Shown: positions 23,620 to 36,259 of the stretch, piece by piece
Layout of the letters: the number at the start of each line of letters is the position of its first letter
Numbering within the stretch: position 1 is the first letter of the stretch
Source: Sesamum alatum
Taxonomy: Eukaryota; Streptophyta; Magnoliopsida; Lamiales; Pedaliaceae
NCBI GenBank assembly: GCA_034509735.1
Contig: JACGWO010000006.1
Location: forward strand, 387,001 to 451,000
Direction: 5' to 3'
Length of the DNA: 64,000 nucleotides
Program-made: the position numbers and the translations under genes
Notes under the pieces: model-generated
The model's database searches: none
Seen by the model: the letters and a program-made list of their open reading frames with translations, nothing else
Told to the model about the DNA's origin: nothing

Positions 23620-26600
23620 ATGGGGTCGGGGCAGCATTATGATGTTTTGGATGTTAATGAACCTACAACTATTAATGCGAATTCAGAACAAGGTGATTCT
23701 TCCTCATGTGGGCCTAATATAGAACCGAACTTGAACTATGAAAATAAACCTGGCGAGATTCTGAGGAACTTACAGAATGTCTCATACATCTATAGACAAG
23801 ATGTTGTCAGAAGCAAAAATAAAACTGAGATTGGGGTAGTGACTGAAGTGGCTGGTGATTCAGATTCTGATAGCAGCATAACTGATGATGAAGACGAGGA
23901 TGAGGAAGAGGATGAGGATGAGGATGAGGATGAAAAAGATGGTGAGGCTGGTTCTAATGAGGAAGATGATGTGGGAAACGACAAAAATTCTGGTGAGAAT
24001 GCTGTTGAGAATACTGATGATAATGATTACAAGCACGGTCCACTTACTGCTGACCAAGTTAGAGTGCTTTGGATGGATGGGTCTGAAACAACGGAAAGTA
24101 TTAACGATGTGACAGTTGTTGATAGAGGATTTTTACACGGGGATTATGTGGCCGCGGCTTCTGATCCAACAGGTCAAATAGGTATTGTGGTTGATGTCAA
24201 TATTACTGTCGATTTATTAACACATGATGGATCTATTCTAAAAGATAAACCATCCATGGAATTGAGGCGCATTAGAGATTTCACTGTTGGCGATCATGTT
24301 GTCCTTGGGCCCTGGCTAGGTAGAATTGAAGACGTTTTTGATAATGTGACTGTTCAGCTTGATGATGGTTCTATTTGCAAAGTGATGAAAGCGGACCCAT
24401 TGCATCTTAAACCAGTAGGAAAAAACATCCTTGAAGATGGGCATTTTCCATACTATCCGGGTCAACGTGTGAAGGCAAGCTCTTCATCTGTTTTCAAGAA
24501 TTCTAGGTGGCTATCCGGATTATGGAAAGCCAACCGATTGGAAGGGACGGTGACCAAGGTAACTGTAGGATCGGTGTTCATTTACTGGATTGCTTCTGCT
24601 GGATATGGACCTGACTCTGCCACTACTCCAGCTGAAGAGCAGGCTCCTAAAAATTTAAAACTATTATCTTGTTTTGCACATACGAATTGGCAGTTGGGTG
24701 ATTGGTGCCTACTTCCGTCATCCCAGGAGTTGTCATGCACAACCTTGAACAAGGGATTATCAAAACCAGATGCTCATGATTCTGCTAAATATGAACCTGA
24801 ATCTACTGAAGTAAGTGACGAGTCTGATGCAGAAGTGGCCACTACGGAGGAATCAACGAGGAGTACTAAATTGATGGGAAATGATTCAGAGGCTTCTTTG
24901 TGCAAACATAGTGAAATATCAGATAATAATGTCTCAGCAGAAAGACAATGCAATATTTCAGTGCCAGTTTCAAAGGAAGGTGCACATGAAACTTGGCCTC
25001 TTCATCGTAAAAAGATGCGTAAAATGGTCGTCAGAAAGGACAAGAAATCCCGAAAGAAAGTAGAAAATTTTGAACGAGCACTTTTAATTATCAATACCAA
25101 GACAAAAGTTGATGTTATCTGGCAGGATGGCACTATAAAACGGGGTCTGGATTCCACATCTTTAATTCCGATTGATAGTCCAGGCGATCATGAATTCGTT
25201 GCGGAACAATATGTGGTGGAGAAGGCTGCTGACAGTGATGAGGTTGTTGAAACCAGACGGGTTGGGGTTGTAAAAAGTGTTAATGCGAAAGATCGAACTG
25301 CTTGTGTCAGGTGGTTGAAACCTGTTGCCAGGGCTGAGGATCCTAGAGAGTTCGACAAAGAGGAAATGGTAAGTGTATATGAGCTGGAGGGGCATCCTGA
25401 CTATGATTACTGTTACGGAGATGTAGTTGTTCGACTGTCACCTATTGTTTCACCAGCCAAAATGGAATCTCTGGTGCACTCTATTGAAGACATGCCACTT
25501 AATAGCTCAGATGAATCAAAACATGATAAGGGGAAGTATCTTGCAGGGGTTGATGCAGAAAATGCACCTGTTCATGACATGTCTACTGAATTTTCAGATC
25601 TCTCGTGGGTTGGGAACATCACAGGGCTGAAAGATGGTGACATAGAAGTCACATGGGCTGATGGGATGATATCTACGGTAATTTTTCTCCCGGCTTGATG
25701 ACAATATCATGTTAATAACTCATTTTCTTCCCTAATAGTTTGTTTTTCCTTTTTTTGTTAACTCTGGTTTCCAATTAAAAACTTTGTTTTTATATCAGGT
25801 TGGTCCTCAAGCAATATATGTTGTTGGTCGGGATGATGATGAGTCCATTGGACCCGGAAGTTACGGCAGTGATGATGCTGCTAGCTGGGAAACTGTTGAA
25901 GATGACATGGATACTGTTGAAGATGACATGGATAATGTTGATAATATTGATGAGGTAAATGACTACTAAAGCAGTGTACTTGATTACCTTAATTATTTTA
26001 GGCTTGCTGCGCCATTGTCAAGTTATTATGTTTAGATCCTTTGTTTTGAGGTTTTGGCAAATGCGTTGTGGCAAGTTGTGTGAAACAGTTCTTAGATTGG
26101 CAGACCAACAAGCAAGTACGTTATTATTAATTACCTTCATTTGTCACAACCGGAAATGTCAACAAGCCAAGAGCTTCAGTAAAGCAACTCACTAGAATTG
26201 CTTGATGATGATGTCCTTTTTTATTCAATGGATTAGTTCAGTTAGCACAATCTGAAACTAGCTGATGATATACCTTCTTATCCAGAATATTTTTTCAGCA
26301 AATCTTACTTAAGTAAATGTCTCATTCTTTTGTGATTGAAGAACTATATGTTCATCTTTATGCGGTTGAACTAGAGTTATGAAGGTTTATAGGAGATTAA
26401 CAATAAAAGATTTTACTAAGGGTTCTTTTGAATAGAAGTATAACTGAACTCAATGACAACGTAATACGATAAATGAGTTAAGTTAATGTATTAAAACATT
26501 TTGGGTGCCAGCATCGCACCTCGAACCAAAAATAAAATGTAATTTTACTATCTTATCTCTATACAACAAATGGTGTTTCGTTTAGCTGATCTATGTTTCT

Positions 26601-29023
26601 GTTTGCTGTTAGTATTGCCACTTTGTAGCATCAAAATTTTGATAGTGTATCTCAAAGACTGCTAGGCAAGTGGAAGGTTAATCTTGAAGCATATATTTAT
26701 TAGTAGTAGATTGATATTTCTCTGTAGAAATTTTCTCCAATTTATCTGATACAATGTGTGTGCAATTTGGATTTAGGAAAATGGGACAGAAGACACTGGT
26801 GACATCAAGCCCGACATTGAAGATAACCACATTGTTGCAGAAAATTCTGGGATGAATGGAGCTCTTTCAATTCCGCTGGCTGCAATTGGTTTTATGACCA
26901 GACTAGCCTCCGGAATATTTTCAATGGGACGAAAGCAGTCGGATCAAATGAACTTAACCAAAGGTGAAGATGATCTTCAACCTCATGATTTGAGCTTAAT
27001 TAGAGGCCCTGATGGAGAATCCAGCTCTCAGAAACCTAATGATATTGACAATCAACTTTCTAAGCTAACTACTAGTCGACACGGGGAGGAAGATGAAGTT
27101 GCTGAGGCCTCTGATCTGTTAGAAATTGCCGAAACTCTATGTAACTTACAATTATTAGAATCAGATGCTCCTCCACATGAAAAGTTTATTTCAAGATTCA
27201 AAGGCTTTGACATTGTTAGAGATCCTCTTGACCATCACTTTCTTGGTGCACAGGGACAGGTTAGTAGTTCTGCTCAAATAGATAATGCAGTATCAAAAAA
27301 GAAATTATGCACGTGATTGATTTGAGTACTACCTTCTTGATTTCTCTTATTTTTGGCCCTTATATGCTGAGAAATATTTTTTCCTTATTTCTTTGTGGAA
27401 TTTAGTAACTAAGCACTTGTACAAATTTACAGAATAATGCTGCTAGGAAGTGGCTCAAGAAAGTCCAACAAGATTGGCACATTCTTCAAAATAACCTGCC
27501 TGGTATGCTTCTGCCCCTTCTCCTAATCTGTGACATGTTAATTCTTGTTATCATGCTGAAACATATTAGAAGCTACCATTAAAAGTTAAAGCACTGTTGA
27601 ACAGAGGGCATATATGTACGTGTGTATGAAGATAGAATGGATCTTTTGAGGGCTGTGATAGTTGGAGCTTATGGGACACCTTACCAGGATGGGCTTTTCT
27701 TCTTTGATTTTCACCTTCCACCAGAATATCCAGATGTTCCACCTGTAAGAAACCTCTATTTCTGTTTGTTTTAGTGAATTTCTTTCTCAAAAGCTTGCAA
27801 GTTTAGTTTATTTGCATCTCTAATCTCGACTTGTCCTTGATGCTCTAAACCTCTTTTAGTTATCTATACTGGTTGCATTCTTTACTCAGATAACCGTCTT
27901 TTCTTTATAGTCGGCATACTATCACTCAGGAGGGTGGCGAATAAATCCAAATCTATACGAGGAAGGAAAAGTTTGCCTCAGTCTTTTGAACACCTGGACT
28001 GGTAGAGGAAATGAGGTCTGGGACCCTTCAACCTCGAGCATTCTTCAGGTCCTGGTTTCACTTCAGGGGCTAGTACTAAATTCCAAGCCATACTTTAACG
28101 AGGCAGGATATGATAAACAAGTTGGGACAGCTGAAGGGGAGAAACATTCATTGTCCTACAATGAGAATACGTTTTTGTTGAACTGTAAGACAATGATGTA
28201 TCTGATGCGGAAGCCCCCAAAGGTGATTAAATCAAAATTTAACTTCTCATCCTGCCTAGTTATTGCTTGTTAGGGATCTTTGTGGCCATATTATCAATTA
28301 TAATTTCTTTTAGTGACATTCCCGCTCCGCTCCTTTTTCTTTGTGTTTTTTGGTTTTGTTTTTATATTGGTTGTTTTTGTTTGGCGGAGAATAGTGGAAT
28401 AGACAAGCATTTCTACTTTTAAGGGCCAAAATTTTTAGCCATGTGTGAAGTAAAAGTATCCATGGACCCTTCGACGATGCTCTGCCTAGTTTCTGAACCA
28501 ACCAAACTGTACGTTGAGAATAACTGGTTCGAACATCATTAGAAATATATGGAGAACTCTAGTGACATTGAATTACCAAAAGATAGCTACCGAGGTCTCT
28601 CTCTCTCCCATATAATAATTTATTGGTTCTGTCAATTTTCTATAGTTTCTCTTCTTATAAAATGCTTGTAGTTGCTCTCACCTGGTCATTATCCTTAATG
28701 CATCAATGCTATTTGGGACTTATGCATGATCTTATTCCCATCTGATGTAGACACACAATTGGTTGCAGGATTTTGAAGAGCTTGTTCTCGAGCATTTTAG
28801 GAAGCGTGGTCGTTTTATTCTCAAGGCATGTGATGCTTATATGAAAGGTCACCTGATTGGCTCGCTGACAAAGGATGCTTCTATAAGCGACACTGATATG
28901 AACTCAAATTCAGTCGGTTTCAAGCTAATGCTTACAAAAGTTGTACCGAAACTTTTCTCTGCTCTATCTGAAATTGGAGCAGACTGCCAAGAATTTGAGC
29001 ATCTGAACCAGATAAAGTTATAG
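23620..29023 (+). CDS. UBC23: Giant ubiquitin-conjugating enzyme, UBE2O class (UBC23-like)
   Basis: A hybrid E2/E3 enzyme. Exons: 23620-25677, 25799-25954, 26777-27259, 27433-27502, 27605-27744, 27911-28222 and 28769-29023, giving 1157 aa. An acidic tract at about residues 80-117 follows [20 protein letters not shown]. Several tandem-Tudor/SH3-like modules follow, of the kind '[13 protein letters not shown]', '[11 protein letters not shown]' and '[12 protein letters not shown]', as in UBE2O and PHO2. The E2 fold fills the C-terminal quarter, with a [10 protein letters not shown] segment and catalytic Cys991 in [11 protein letters not shown]. Like other large E2s it lacks a standard HPN tripeptide. 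The ATG directly follows a splice acceptor (CCAG|ATG), so the leader is intron-separated. I prefer UBC23 over PHO2/UBC24 because of the long N-terminus, the total length and the absence of visible miR399 sites upstream. Family assignment is firm; the exact paralogue less so. Confidence 0.92.
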
Positions 29024-31434
29024 CAGCGTATCTTAAGGTACTCTGCGCACTACAATTTAGTTATAGAAGCAAACCATCAATATCACTGGATTAATTGAAT
29101 TCTACACTCTGAGCATACATGCGTTCTAATTCAAAGAAGACATGGTTTAAATTAGGACGTTTATACCAGTCTGATGCTCATATTCTGGCTACAGAAATCT
29201 GGTGCAGTGAACTACAATGATTATACTCGTTCAATTGTAAATTTTTATGAACTGACAAAGATATAATTGAGCAGTTTGTTGAGCATTTGTGGTAGTTTTT
29301 TTTTTTTCTGTGCTGCATTCTTTCTGGCATTGGTCCTTGTGCTGCCCTCCCGGTTGAGCAGCACATATTTTTGCTAAGGATAGATGGATGAAAATGTTGT
29401 TGTATTATTCAGATTGTTCCATGCATCTTTTGTTTTGTCCAGCATATTGATACACGTTATGTTGGACCAGAAATTAAATGTATCTTTCCTTATTTTAAGT
29501 GGTGTAAGATGTACTTGAATAGAGATATTCGTTCCCAAATGCTTTGTTGTCAAATGCTTTGTCGTGATCTGTTCGTTCACCGTTTAAATGGGTGGCTGCG
29601 TACTTTCTTTCTTGTTCATGTGCTTTTCCGCTTGTGGTTTAAGTGCATAAAGTTGGTTCTGATCCCAACATGATCCCCCCTCCTGATAGAACATAATGAC
29701 TCATTTATATATACATTATGCGATTAGTCTGGTGACCCCTGCTGGCTCTTCATTATACATAATTGTTTCCGTATTAACAGTTGTCTGGCAGGAAAATGAA
29801 AAATCTTTCGACCCCCCAAATGTGTGTATGTTTCCATTGAGCTACAAGTGAACATACTCTATTTTCTGCCTGCTGTCCCCTTTTTTCACTAAGCTTTTGG
29901 AAATGCATACAGAAGTAACAAAATCGACAAATCTGTCAAAAGCCTTGAAAGTACTTTTCAATGGATGATCGGAAAAGGGGGCTAGTGGTTTCTAGGAGAA
30001 CCAGCACTGTCAACCACAGCCCAAGAAAAGACTCAACTTGCAATGCACAACACGGATGGCAATCCAGTAACCCAATAAAGAAATGCAGTGAAAATATACC
30101 ATACAAAGAAGATAAAGCATGCATTCTAAGTTGAGAGGTAATGCCTTGGGAAGAAAACATAGCATGCATAACACGGTGAGACATAATGCATGTGGGATTC
30201 TGTTCACTGAAGAAAACCACAGAATCAAGACGTAAAACCTATACAATGGCCCACCAGCGGCGACGCACTCCCACTTGGGAGCAAAAAGAGTCACTCTCAT
30301 CTTGTACAATGAGTGGAACAATGTTAAAAACTTCAAATATCTCCAGAGTGGCCCTCCCCTGACCACAAGTAATTAACCAAACCCTGCCAGGAGAAGCTAG
30401 TTATGAAATGTCATCGAAGTCACAAGAAAACTTGTATGTTTCTGCATAATGATTAATTCTATCCTAACACAAACTCAACCAGACTCACAGACCAAAACTT
30501 TGGTCAGCACATGCAGATAAGCAGGGACTAAAACACTCTTACCTGTATGAGAGCACCTTAGCAATTTACACAAGAACACTTGTCACTGAGCTACACCCCC
30601 CCCCCCCCCCCCCTCTAAGTATCTGAAGGTTCAATGTGCTTTCAGTAATACAAGTGATGCTATATACGTATCGGTTAGCCTTCACCCTTTTCACCACATC
30701 TAATGTTGGAAAAGGAAACATTGCAACCATGCGCAGTTGGGTAAATATGAGAAACCAAATGCCCTCCAAATAAGAGACAGAGGAAAACAACGAATATTAG
30801 CCGGTGAGTCATAGAATTTTTGAGAATGCAATTGCAAGGGCATGATGCTCACAATATGGCCTTAAACAACTTCATGAAATATTTGTGCCAAAATAAATCC
30901 ATAGAACAGCTCAAAACTAAAGACTTGCATTTGTCGTTTACTCTTTCATTCTCCCAAGTGGAACTACCTTATCTTTGTTTGAGAATATACATAATTCTTT
31001 CCTGTCAATATCTAAAATCACAACGGATACAAGCTCATTAGCATAAACTTTAACTTATCAGAACGCCTGAAGTCCAAATTTTCACACAAGACTAATGTGC
31101 AAGGGCAGGGAACATGGAACATAAAACAGAAAAGGAAAATAAAACCACTTCAATATGCAGCAAGCGGTAACACACAATGGTCGTGATGAGAAGCTTGTAT
31201 ATTTTCAACAAAAGGGCGCATATAACTGCCACAGAACGTATGCCCATCCGGAGGATAAAAGATCAAAATCTGAAGTACACAATCTAGACTTAAGTACATT
31301 AATCACAGTTTTCTCTGCTTCTGCTTTTATTCCAAATCCACATTGCGTCAAAATGAACAAATTTCGGTAAAGAGAGCTAGCTTGTAACCACTAAAATTTA
31401 TCTTTAAAACTAGAATCCCAAAAATACTAAGTAA
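29024..31434. other. Spacer between convergent UBC23-like and DUF1279 genes
   Basis: Contains both 3' regions. Open frames here are short and unrecognised. The only structure seen is an 18-C homopolymer at 30596-30613. Confidence 0.5.
30596..30613 (+). repeat. Poly-C tract of 18
   Basis: An uninterrupted run of 18 Cs between CTACA and TCTAAG in otherwise balanced intergenic sequence. Such runs are prone to length error in sequencing. Confidence 0.9.
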
Positions 31435-31866
31435 TCATACATTGGTCTTGATGAGATTGCGCCTGGCAAGAAACCTCGCTATCGAGGGTGTAAGCGCCAA
31501 AGTGATCGGGACCCGAACTGGAAAAAGCGCCTTATTAATCAGCACAGCCAAAGCCAAAGCACCGCCGCTCGTGGCCGCCAGTTCAGCCGTCCGATTCCTC
31601 TCCTTCTCCACTTTCGGATCGTTTCGGAAAGCCGAGTCGGAGCCGATGGTCGTTGGGGGATTTTCTGCTGTCAGATCGGAGGTTTTGGTTTCCTTATCCT
31701 TGGCGAGGCTGGGCATTCCAACTTTCTCGAGCATGGATTCAACATCGATGTTGTTCTTAATGGCGACGTAAAGACCAGTAATTGAGGCGGCGGAGACTGA
31801 GAAATGTACGCCCAATCCAACTTTACCATACTTTTTAAGCAGCTCTTTGAATTTTCCGGCGACCAT
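31435..31866 (-). CDS. DUF1279 / FAM210-like membrane protein
   Basis: Single-exon gene of 143 aa. The N-terminal KFKELLKKYGKVGLGVHF matches the DUF1279 signature, where a basic helix leads into a first hydrophobic segment (about residues 16-36). A charged, poorly conserved middle (about 45-95) follows, then a second hydrophobic region (about 97-125) and a basic end, ARRNLIKTNV. Proteins of this family are organelle-associated membrane proteins of poorly known role. I started at ATG 31866 and not at the in-frame GTG 15 bp upstream, because GTG is not a normal plant start. Four TGGGCY site II motifs lie 170-305 bp upstream, a pattern of housekeeping and mitochondrial-protein genes. Confidence 0.85.
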   Translation of the reverse strand: MVAGKFKELLKKYGKVGLGVHFSVSAASITGLYVAIKNNIDVESMLEKVGMPSLAKDKETKTSDLTAENPPTTIGSDSAFRNDPKVEKERNRTAELAATSGGALALAVLINKALFPVRVPITLALTPSIARFLARRNLIKTNV

Positions 31867-32034
31867 CTCCAGGGAGATCACGGTGACAGATACAGAAAGC
31901 GTGTTAAAGTGTAGAGAGAAATGAGAAGTGAAGGTTGGGGGGGTTTGAGCTAGGGTTTTTCAACTTTTAGAGAAGGTACATTCTATTCTTGGGATAGGGG
32001 AAACCGTTATACGACGACGTTGGACTTATCTAAT

Positions 32035-32170
32035 TGGGCTTCTGTAATGGGGAATCGATAAACACAGTTTTGGTCTTGGTGTTGGTCTTGGTCTTGGGCC
32101 TCTGAGGTACAACCATTTATGAGAGAACAGTTTAATTTAATGGGCTTTTTGGTCCAATCATAGTTGGGCT
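32035..32170. promoter_or_regulatory. Cluster of four site II (TGGGCC/T) motifs
   Basis: TGGGCT at 32035, TGGGCC at 32095, TGGGCT at 32141 and TGGGCT at 32165. All lie upstream of the minus-strand DUF1279 gene. Site II elements are known TCP-factor targets in plant housekeeping promoters. Assigning them to this gene is inference from position. Confidence 0.5.
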
Positions 32171-33142
32171 AGAACTCAAGGTTGTTTTTGAATGAATAAA
32201 TACTAGTTATGATCACTACTAATGGATCTATCTTTTGATTCAGTAAAACAAAAATTGGGCTTAAGAGAGTTGAGAGTTGAGACCACACCACATGAAAAAT
32301 GCTCTTCCTTCCTCGACTCTCTCTCTCTCTTGTTTTCATCCTCATCCTATGTTGTTGGGGAGATTAATTATTCAGACGTGCGAAAGAAAGAACATATTTT
32401 CCTCATTCCAACTGACACGCGGATCTGATTATCTTTCCTATTATTACCAACAAAAAAGTAAACCTCACCATTTCCATTTCCCCTCTTTTTCTCTCTATCA
32501 ATTCCAAGTTCCAACACCTTCTTCTTACACTTAATTATGATTTTCAGGACATATAGTTTAAACAAAAATCACCTCAACATATTTCTTATATTTTTTAGTT
32601 ACATCATTTCCACCCAGAGATGCACAGTTTAAGTAAATACATATATAGTAAGTAAATGTCTGAAAATTGGCAATAGTGCTGCTGTACTAACCAGAGAATA
32701 AAAAGTAGGGGTAATTATTGTACAACAATTAATGGAAGTGAGCGCCTCCTAATTCTACAATAAACCAACCAACGCTGGACATTATTGCATTGCAGCTACC
32801 CCTTCCCTTCCCTACTCCACTCTCAATGGTCCCCATACTCGACCAACTCCCAACGTACTTACTAGACCATTTGCCTTTCAAGAATATATCAATCGGTAAG
32901 AGAGAGGGAGGGAGGGAGGGAGAGAATAGAACAAAACACCCACCATCACTTCTAATTGCTAATAAAACAAACAACACCCAAACCTAACAACAAAAGATGA
33001 ATAAAAAAACTGTACGAAAAAAGTAGAACAAAAGGACAACATTAATCTCCTCTCATTACACACAAAAGCCAACAAATTACATATTAATTAACATAACAGA
33101 TACAATACACAACAGATTAATTCAATCTTTGCCCAATACTGA
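32171..33142. other. Spacer between DUF1279 promoter and PIP2 3' end
   Basis: No gene supported. It has short CT-rich and GAGG-rich stretches and the 3' region of the PIP2 gene; the rest is unremarkable. Confidence 0.5.
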
Positions 33143-34300
33143 TCAGTTGGTAGGGTTGCTCCTGAAGGATCCAAGAGCCTTAATTGCCGCCGCTCTCAAT
33201 ATGTACTGGTGGTATGCCGCCGCCGCCAGTGCTCCCACAAACGGTCCGACCCAGAAAATCCACTGCACAATTCATTAATCTCTATAATTAATCACCAACA
33301 ACACTCTTTTAATTAATCATATTTTTAAGTTTAGTAAGGGAAAAACACTACATACGTGGTCATCCCAAACTTTCTCGTTGTTGTAGATGACAGCAGCTCC
33401 GAAACTCCTAGCAGGGTTGATGCCAGTTCCGGTGATGGGGATGGTGGCCAAGTGAACCATGAAAACTGCAAATCCGATGGGAAGTGGAGCCAAAACCTAC
33501 ACACACACAAAAGTCAGTCAAGAATCACTCTAATTATACTTCATTCATCTTCCAAACAATTGCTCATCAACCACTGCTCAAGTATATATCATGTGTTTTT
33601 AGTGCTTACCGGAACGTGAGAGTCACGGGCGCTCCTCTTGGGGTCAGTGGCGGAGAAAACAGTGTAAACAAGCACAAAGGTACCAATAATCTCAGCACCA
33701 AGTGCAGTTCCCTTGTTGTACCCTGGGCTTACCGAGTTAGCTCCGCCGCCGAGCCCGTTGTAGAAGCTTTTCATGAACGCTTTCACCAAACCCACACCGC
33801 AGATAGCACCCAAACACTGTGCTATCATGTAGCCCAAAGCCCGGATCAGTGACACCTTCCGGGCCAAGAACAGCCCGAAGGTCACAGCTGGGTTAATGTG
33901 ACCACCTGAAATATTTCCAAGAAAATGCAAAATTCAGTAAAGTTCCAGCTCAGAAAGTATAAGTTTACTTTTAGGGTTTCTTTTTTTGTTTTCTTTGGAG
34001 GGAACCTGAGATTCCGGCGGTGCAGTAGACAAGGATGAAGATCATGCCGCCAAAAGCCCAGGCGATACCGAGGATACCAACACCGTCGCATTGGTCGACT
34101 CCGTTGAGCTTCTTGTGGCCGATGACGGTGGCGACAGTGACGTAGAGGAAGAGGAGGGTGGCGATAAACTCAGCGATTAGTGCTCTGTAGAAGGACCAGA
34201 GCTTGAGCTCACCCACGTCAAAGAGCGGAGCGGGAGGAGGGTCCACGTAGTCCTTGCCATGGTGGTGCACCTGCGGCTCTTCGCTCACTTCTTTCGTCAT
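33143..34300 (-). CDS. PIP2: Plasma-membrane aquaporin, PIP2 subfamily
   Basis: Water channel of the plasma membrane, 283 aa. Minus-strand exons: 34300-34006, 33905-33610, 33496-33356 and 33262-33143, the usual four-exon PIP layout. The two pore motifs are Asn103-Pro104-Ala105 ([10 protein letters not shown]) and Asn224-Pro225-Ala226 (GINPARSFG). The selectivity filter reads Phe83, His212, Thr221 and Arg227, the water-selective PIP set. His195 in loop D matches the pH-gating histidine. The short N-terminus plus a long C-terminus with Ser276 and Ser279 (GSFRSNPTN, the usual phosphorylation region) places it in PIP2 and not PIP1. The acidic pair after the [11 protein letters not shown]-terminal motif region is typical. 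Possible TATA (CTTATAAG) at 34408-34415. Confidence 0.97.
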
Positions 34301-34407
34301 CTCTACAGTTTCTTACTCTCTGCAGACAAACTCACAGCCTCCTTTCCTCAATTTCTTTTCTCTGATTTTATCTTCTTCTGCCTTTCCACTTGCAACCAGC
34401 GAGTACG

Positions 34408-34415
34408 CTTATAAG
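34408..34415 (-). promoter_or_regulatory. Possible TATA box of the PIP2 gene
   Basis: CTTATAAG about 110 bp before the PIP2 start codon, a normal distance for a plant TATA box plus a short leader. Confidence 0.4.
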
Positions 34416-34504
34416 AGTGGAAGAGCCAAGGGATTTTCGGATAAGGTAAGGGTATTTTCGGCAAACACATTTCGGGAAACCAAACCAAATGTTTATTAAA
34501 AAAT

Positions 34505-35005
34505 AGGGTTAATTACACTTGGACCCCCTCTGAAAATGTGAAATTACACTTTCCCCCAATGAAGTTTCAAAATTACATTTACACCCCTTCTGAAGATTCA
34601 CCATTTATACCTGACCTTCTTCCGTCAAGGTTTCGACGGAAAATGTTGACGTCAACAAAAATAATTACATAATTTATCAATTTTGCCTCCCATTTAATAT
34701 TTTCATGTATAATTTTGTATTTATAAGGGGAAAAATACAATAATGTTAACCTCACATCATATGTATATATTGATTTATCCCCTTATAAGCACAAAAATAT
34801 ACATGAAAAAAGTTAAATGAGAAATAAAATTGAAAAATTATGTAATTGTTTTTGCCGATGGTAGCACTTCTCGTCGAAACCTCAATGAAAGAAGGTCAGC
34901 TGTAAACGATGAATTTTGGGATGGGGTGTAAGTATAATTTCAAAACCTTTCTGGAAAAAAGTGTAATTTCACATTTTCAGAGGGGGTCCAAGTGTAATTA
35001 ACCCT
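34505..35005. mobile_element. 501-bp foldback element with ~150-200-bp terminal inverted repeats
   Basis: The left end AGGGTTAATTACACTTGGAC is the exact reverse complement of the right end, and the match is perfect for about 48 bp. Imperfect matching continues through the TTTCGACG region to about 34700 on the left and 34830 on the right. The heptamer AAAAAAT flanks it on both sides (34498-34504 and 35006-35012), a possible target-site duplication. No coding capacity. It lies 200 bp beyond the PIP2 start codon, in the promoter, and would form a long hairpin if transcribed. Confidence 0.8.
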
Positions 35006-35513
35006 AAAAAATAACTCATAATTACAAGCTAAATATTAAATTAAAGAATTCATAAATTACAGCGAAAATTTTCTATTTTAAATTAATATTATACATGCCA
35101 TTAAACTTAACATACATAATCACGTTATATAGAAAATTAATAATAAATTAACAAATAATTAGTCGGGATTCAAATTTTCAGCCGCATTTGGAAACTTTAT
35201 TGTTGTTAAGTGGGGAAAAAAAAAGAAAAAGAAAAGGAAAATGATGTAAGAGAAAGAGCGATGAGGTGGGGCGAAGGAGACAGCAAGACCATGTGCGGGA
35301 GGGATAATCCATGTAATAGAAGTGGTGCGCTGTGGGCGGGTCCACTGCAGCAAAGCAGTGCCCATTGCCAACCCCCAAACCCCAACGGTTACGTGTCATT
35401 TTCCTTTCCCAGGGAACAACTATTTGTATTTGTTATTGTGTGTCCTTTGGCTTCATTAATTCATTGGTGAATGATTGATCAAAAACAAAAAATAAAAAAT
35501 AAAAAAATTCATT

Positions 35514-36233
35514 GGTAGTGAATTACAACGGCCTCCTTGATATATTTTTGTTGTTTTGAAAATTATAAATATTTTTTTATAATTTATAATTTTGAATTAA
35601 GGATTTAAAATGGTCTTTTTGTTATTGATTTTTTTTTTTTGAAAAAACAATCCGAAACACATTTTGATCAGTTCGTCCATAAAAGTAACGAATAAATTAC
35701 AGCCACCTCTCCTAAGGTTCGGCATAATTACAAACTCCTTATTGTTTGAAAATTATGTATCCCCTGAGGTTTGTAATTTTTAACCAAAAGCTTGAAATTA
35801 ACCATTTTGCCCTTGATTTATTTTTATTTAAATTATAGAAAAATCAGCCGAAACAAATTGCATTATTTCTCATTTGTGTAAAAAATTTAAAAAACTTTTC
35901 CCTGCGCATTGTAGTTCAAAAAAAATTTAAAAATTAAATAAAAAATAATTCAATGCATAAGGGCAATTTGATCAGTTCCCAAAAAAATGGGTTATTTGTT
36001 AGACGGTTACAAACCTCATGGAGGTATTTATAATTTTTCAAACAACGATGGAGTATTTATAATTATGTTAAACCTCATGGAAAATGGTTGTAATTTACCC
36101 TAAAAACGAATAAAAAAAATAGATTATTTGTTAGATAGTTACAGATCTCATAAGAATATTTATAATTTTTAAAACAATAAGAGAGTATCGTAATTATGTC
36201 GAATATCAAGAGAACTCATTGTAATTCACCCTT
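35514..36233. mobile_element. Outer TIR element carrying a second element of the same family
   Basis: The left end GGTAGTGAATTACAAC pairs with the right end GTAATTCACCCTT. AATTCATT occurs directly outside each end (35506-35513 and 36234-36241), an 8-bp target-site duplication. Inner words (GTTTTGAAAATTATAAAT) are repeated in inverse near the right end. It is interrupted by the insertion at 35696-36104. Confidence 0.7.
35696..36104. mobile_element. Inner TIR element nested in the outer one
   Basis: The left part (ATTACAGCCACC..., CATAATTACAAACTCC, TTGTTTGAAAATTAT) is inverted at the right part ending GTAATTTACCCT. The nonamer AACGAATAA flanks it at 35687-35695 and 36105-36113, a 9-bp duplication typical of Mutator-like elements. 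The exact left end is uncertain by a few bases because the duplication overlaps the repeat. Confidence 0.7.
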
Positions 36234-36259
36234 AATTCATTTTCCTTGGATGCTTTGTT

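Noticed and set aside
23790..23984. Poly-serine antisense frame
   Set aside because: It is the mirror of the acidic tract of the UBC23-type gene, which has a firm reading frame.
31867..31881. Five-codon GTG-led extension of the DUF1279 protein
   Set aside because: The extended frame starts with GTG, not ATG; the ATG at 31866 directly precedes the conserved domain.
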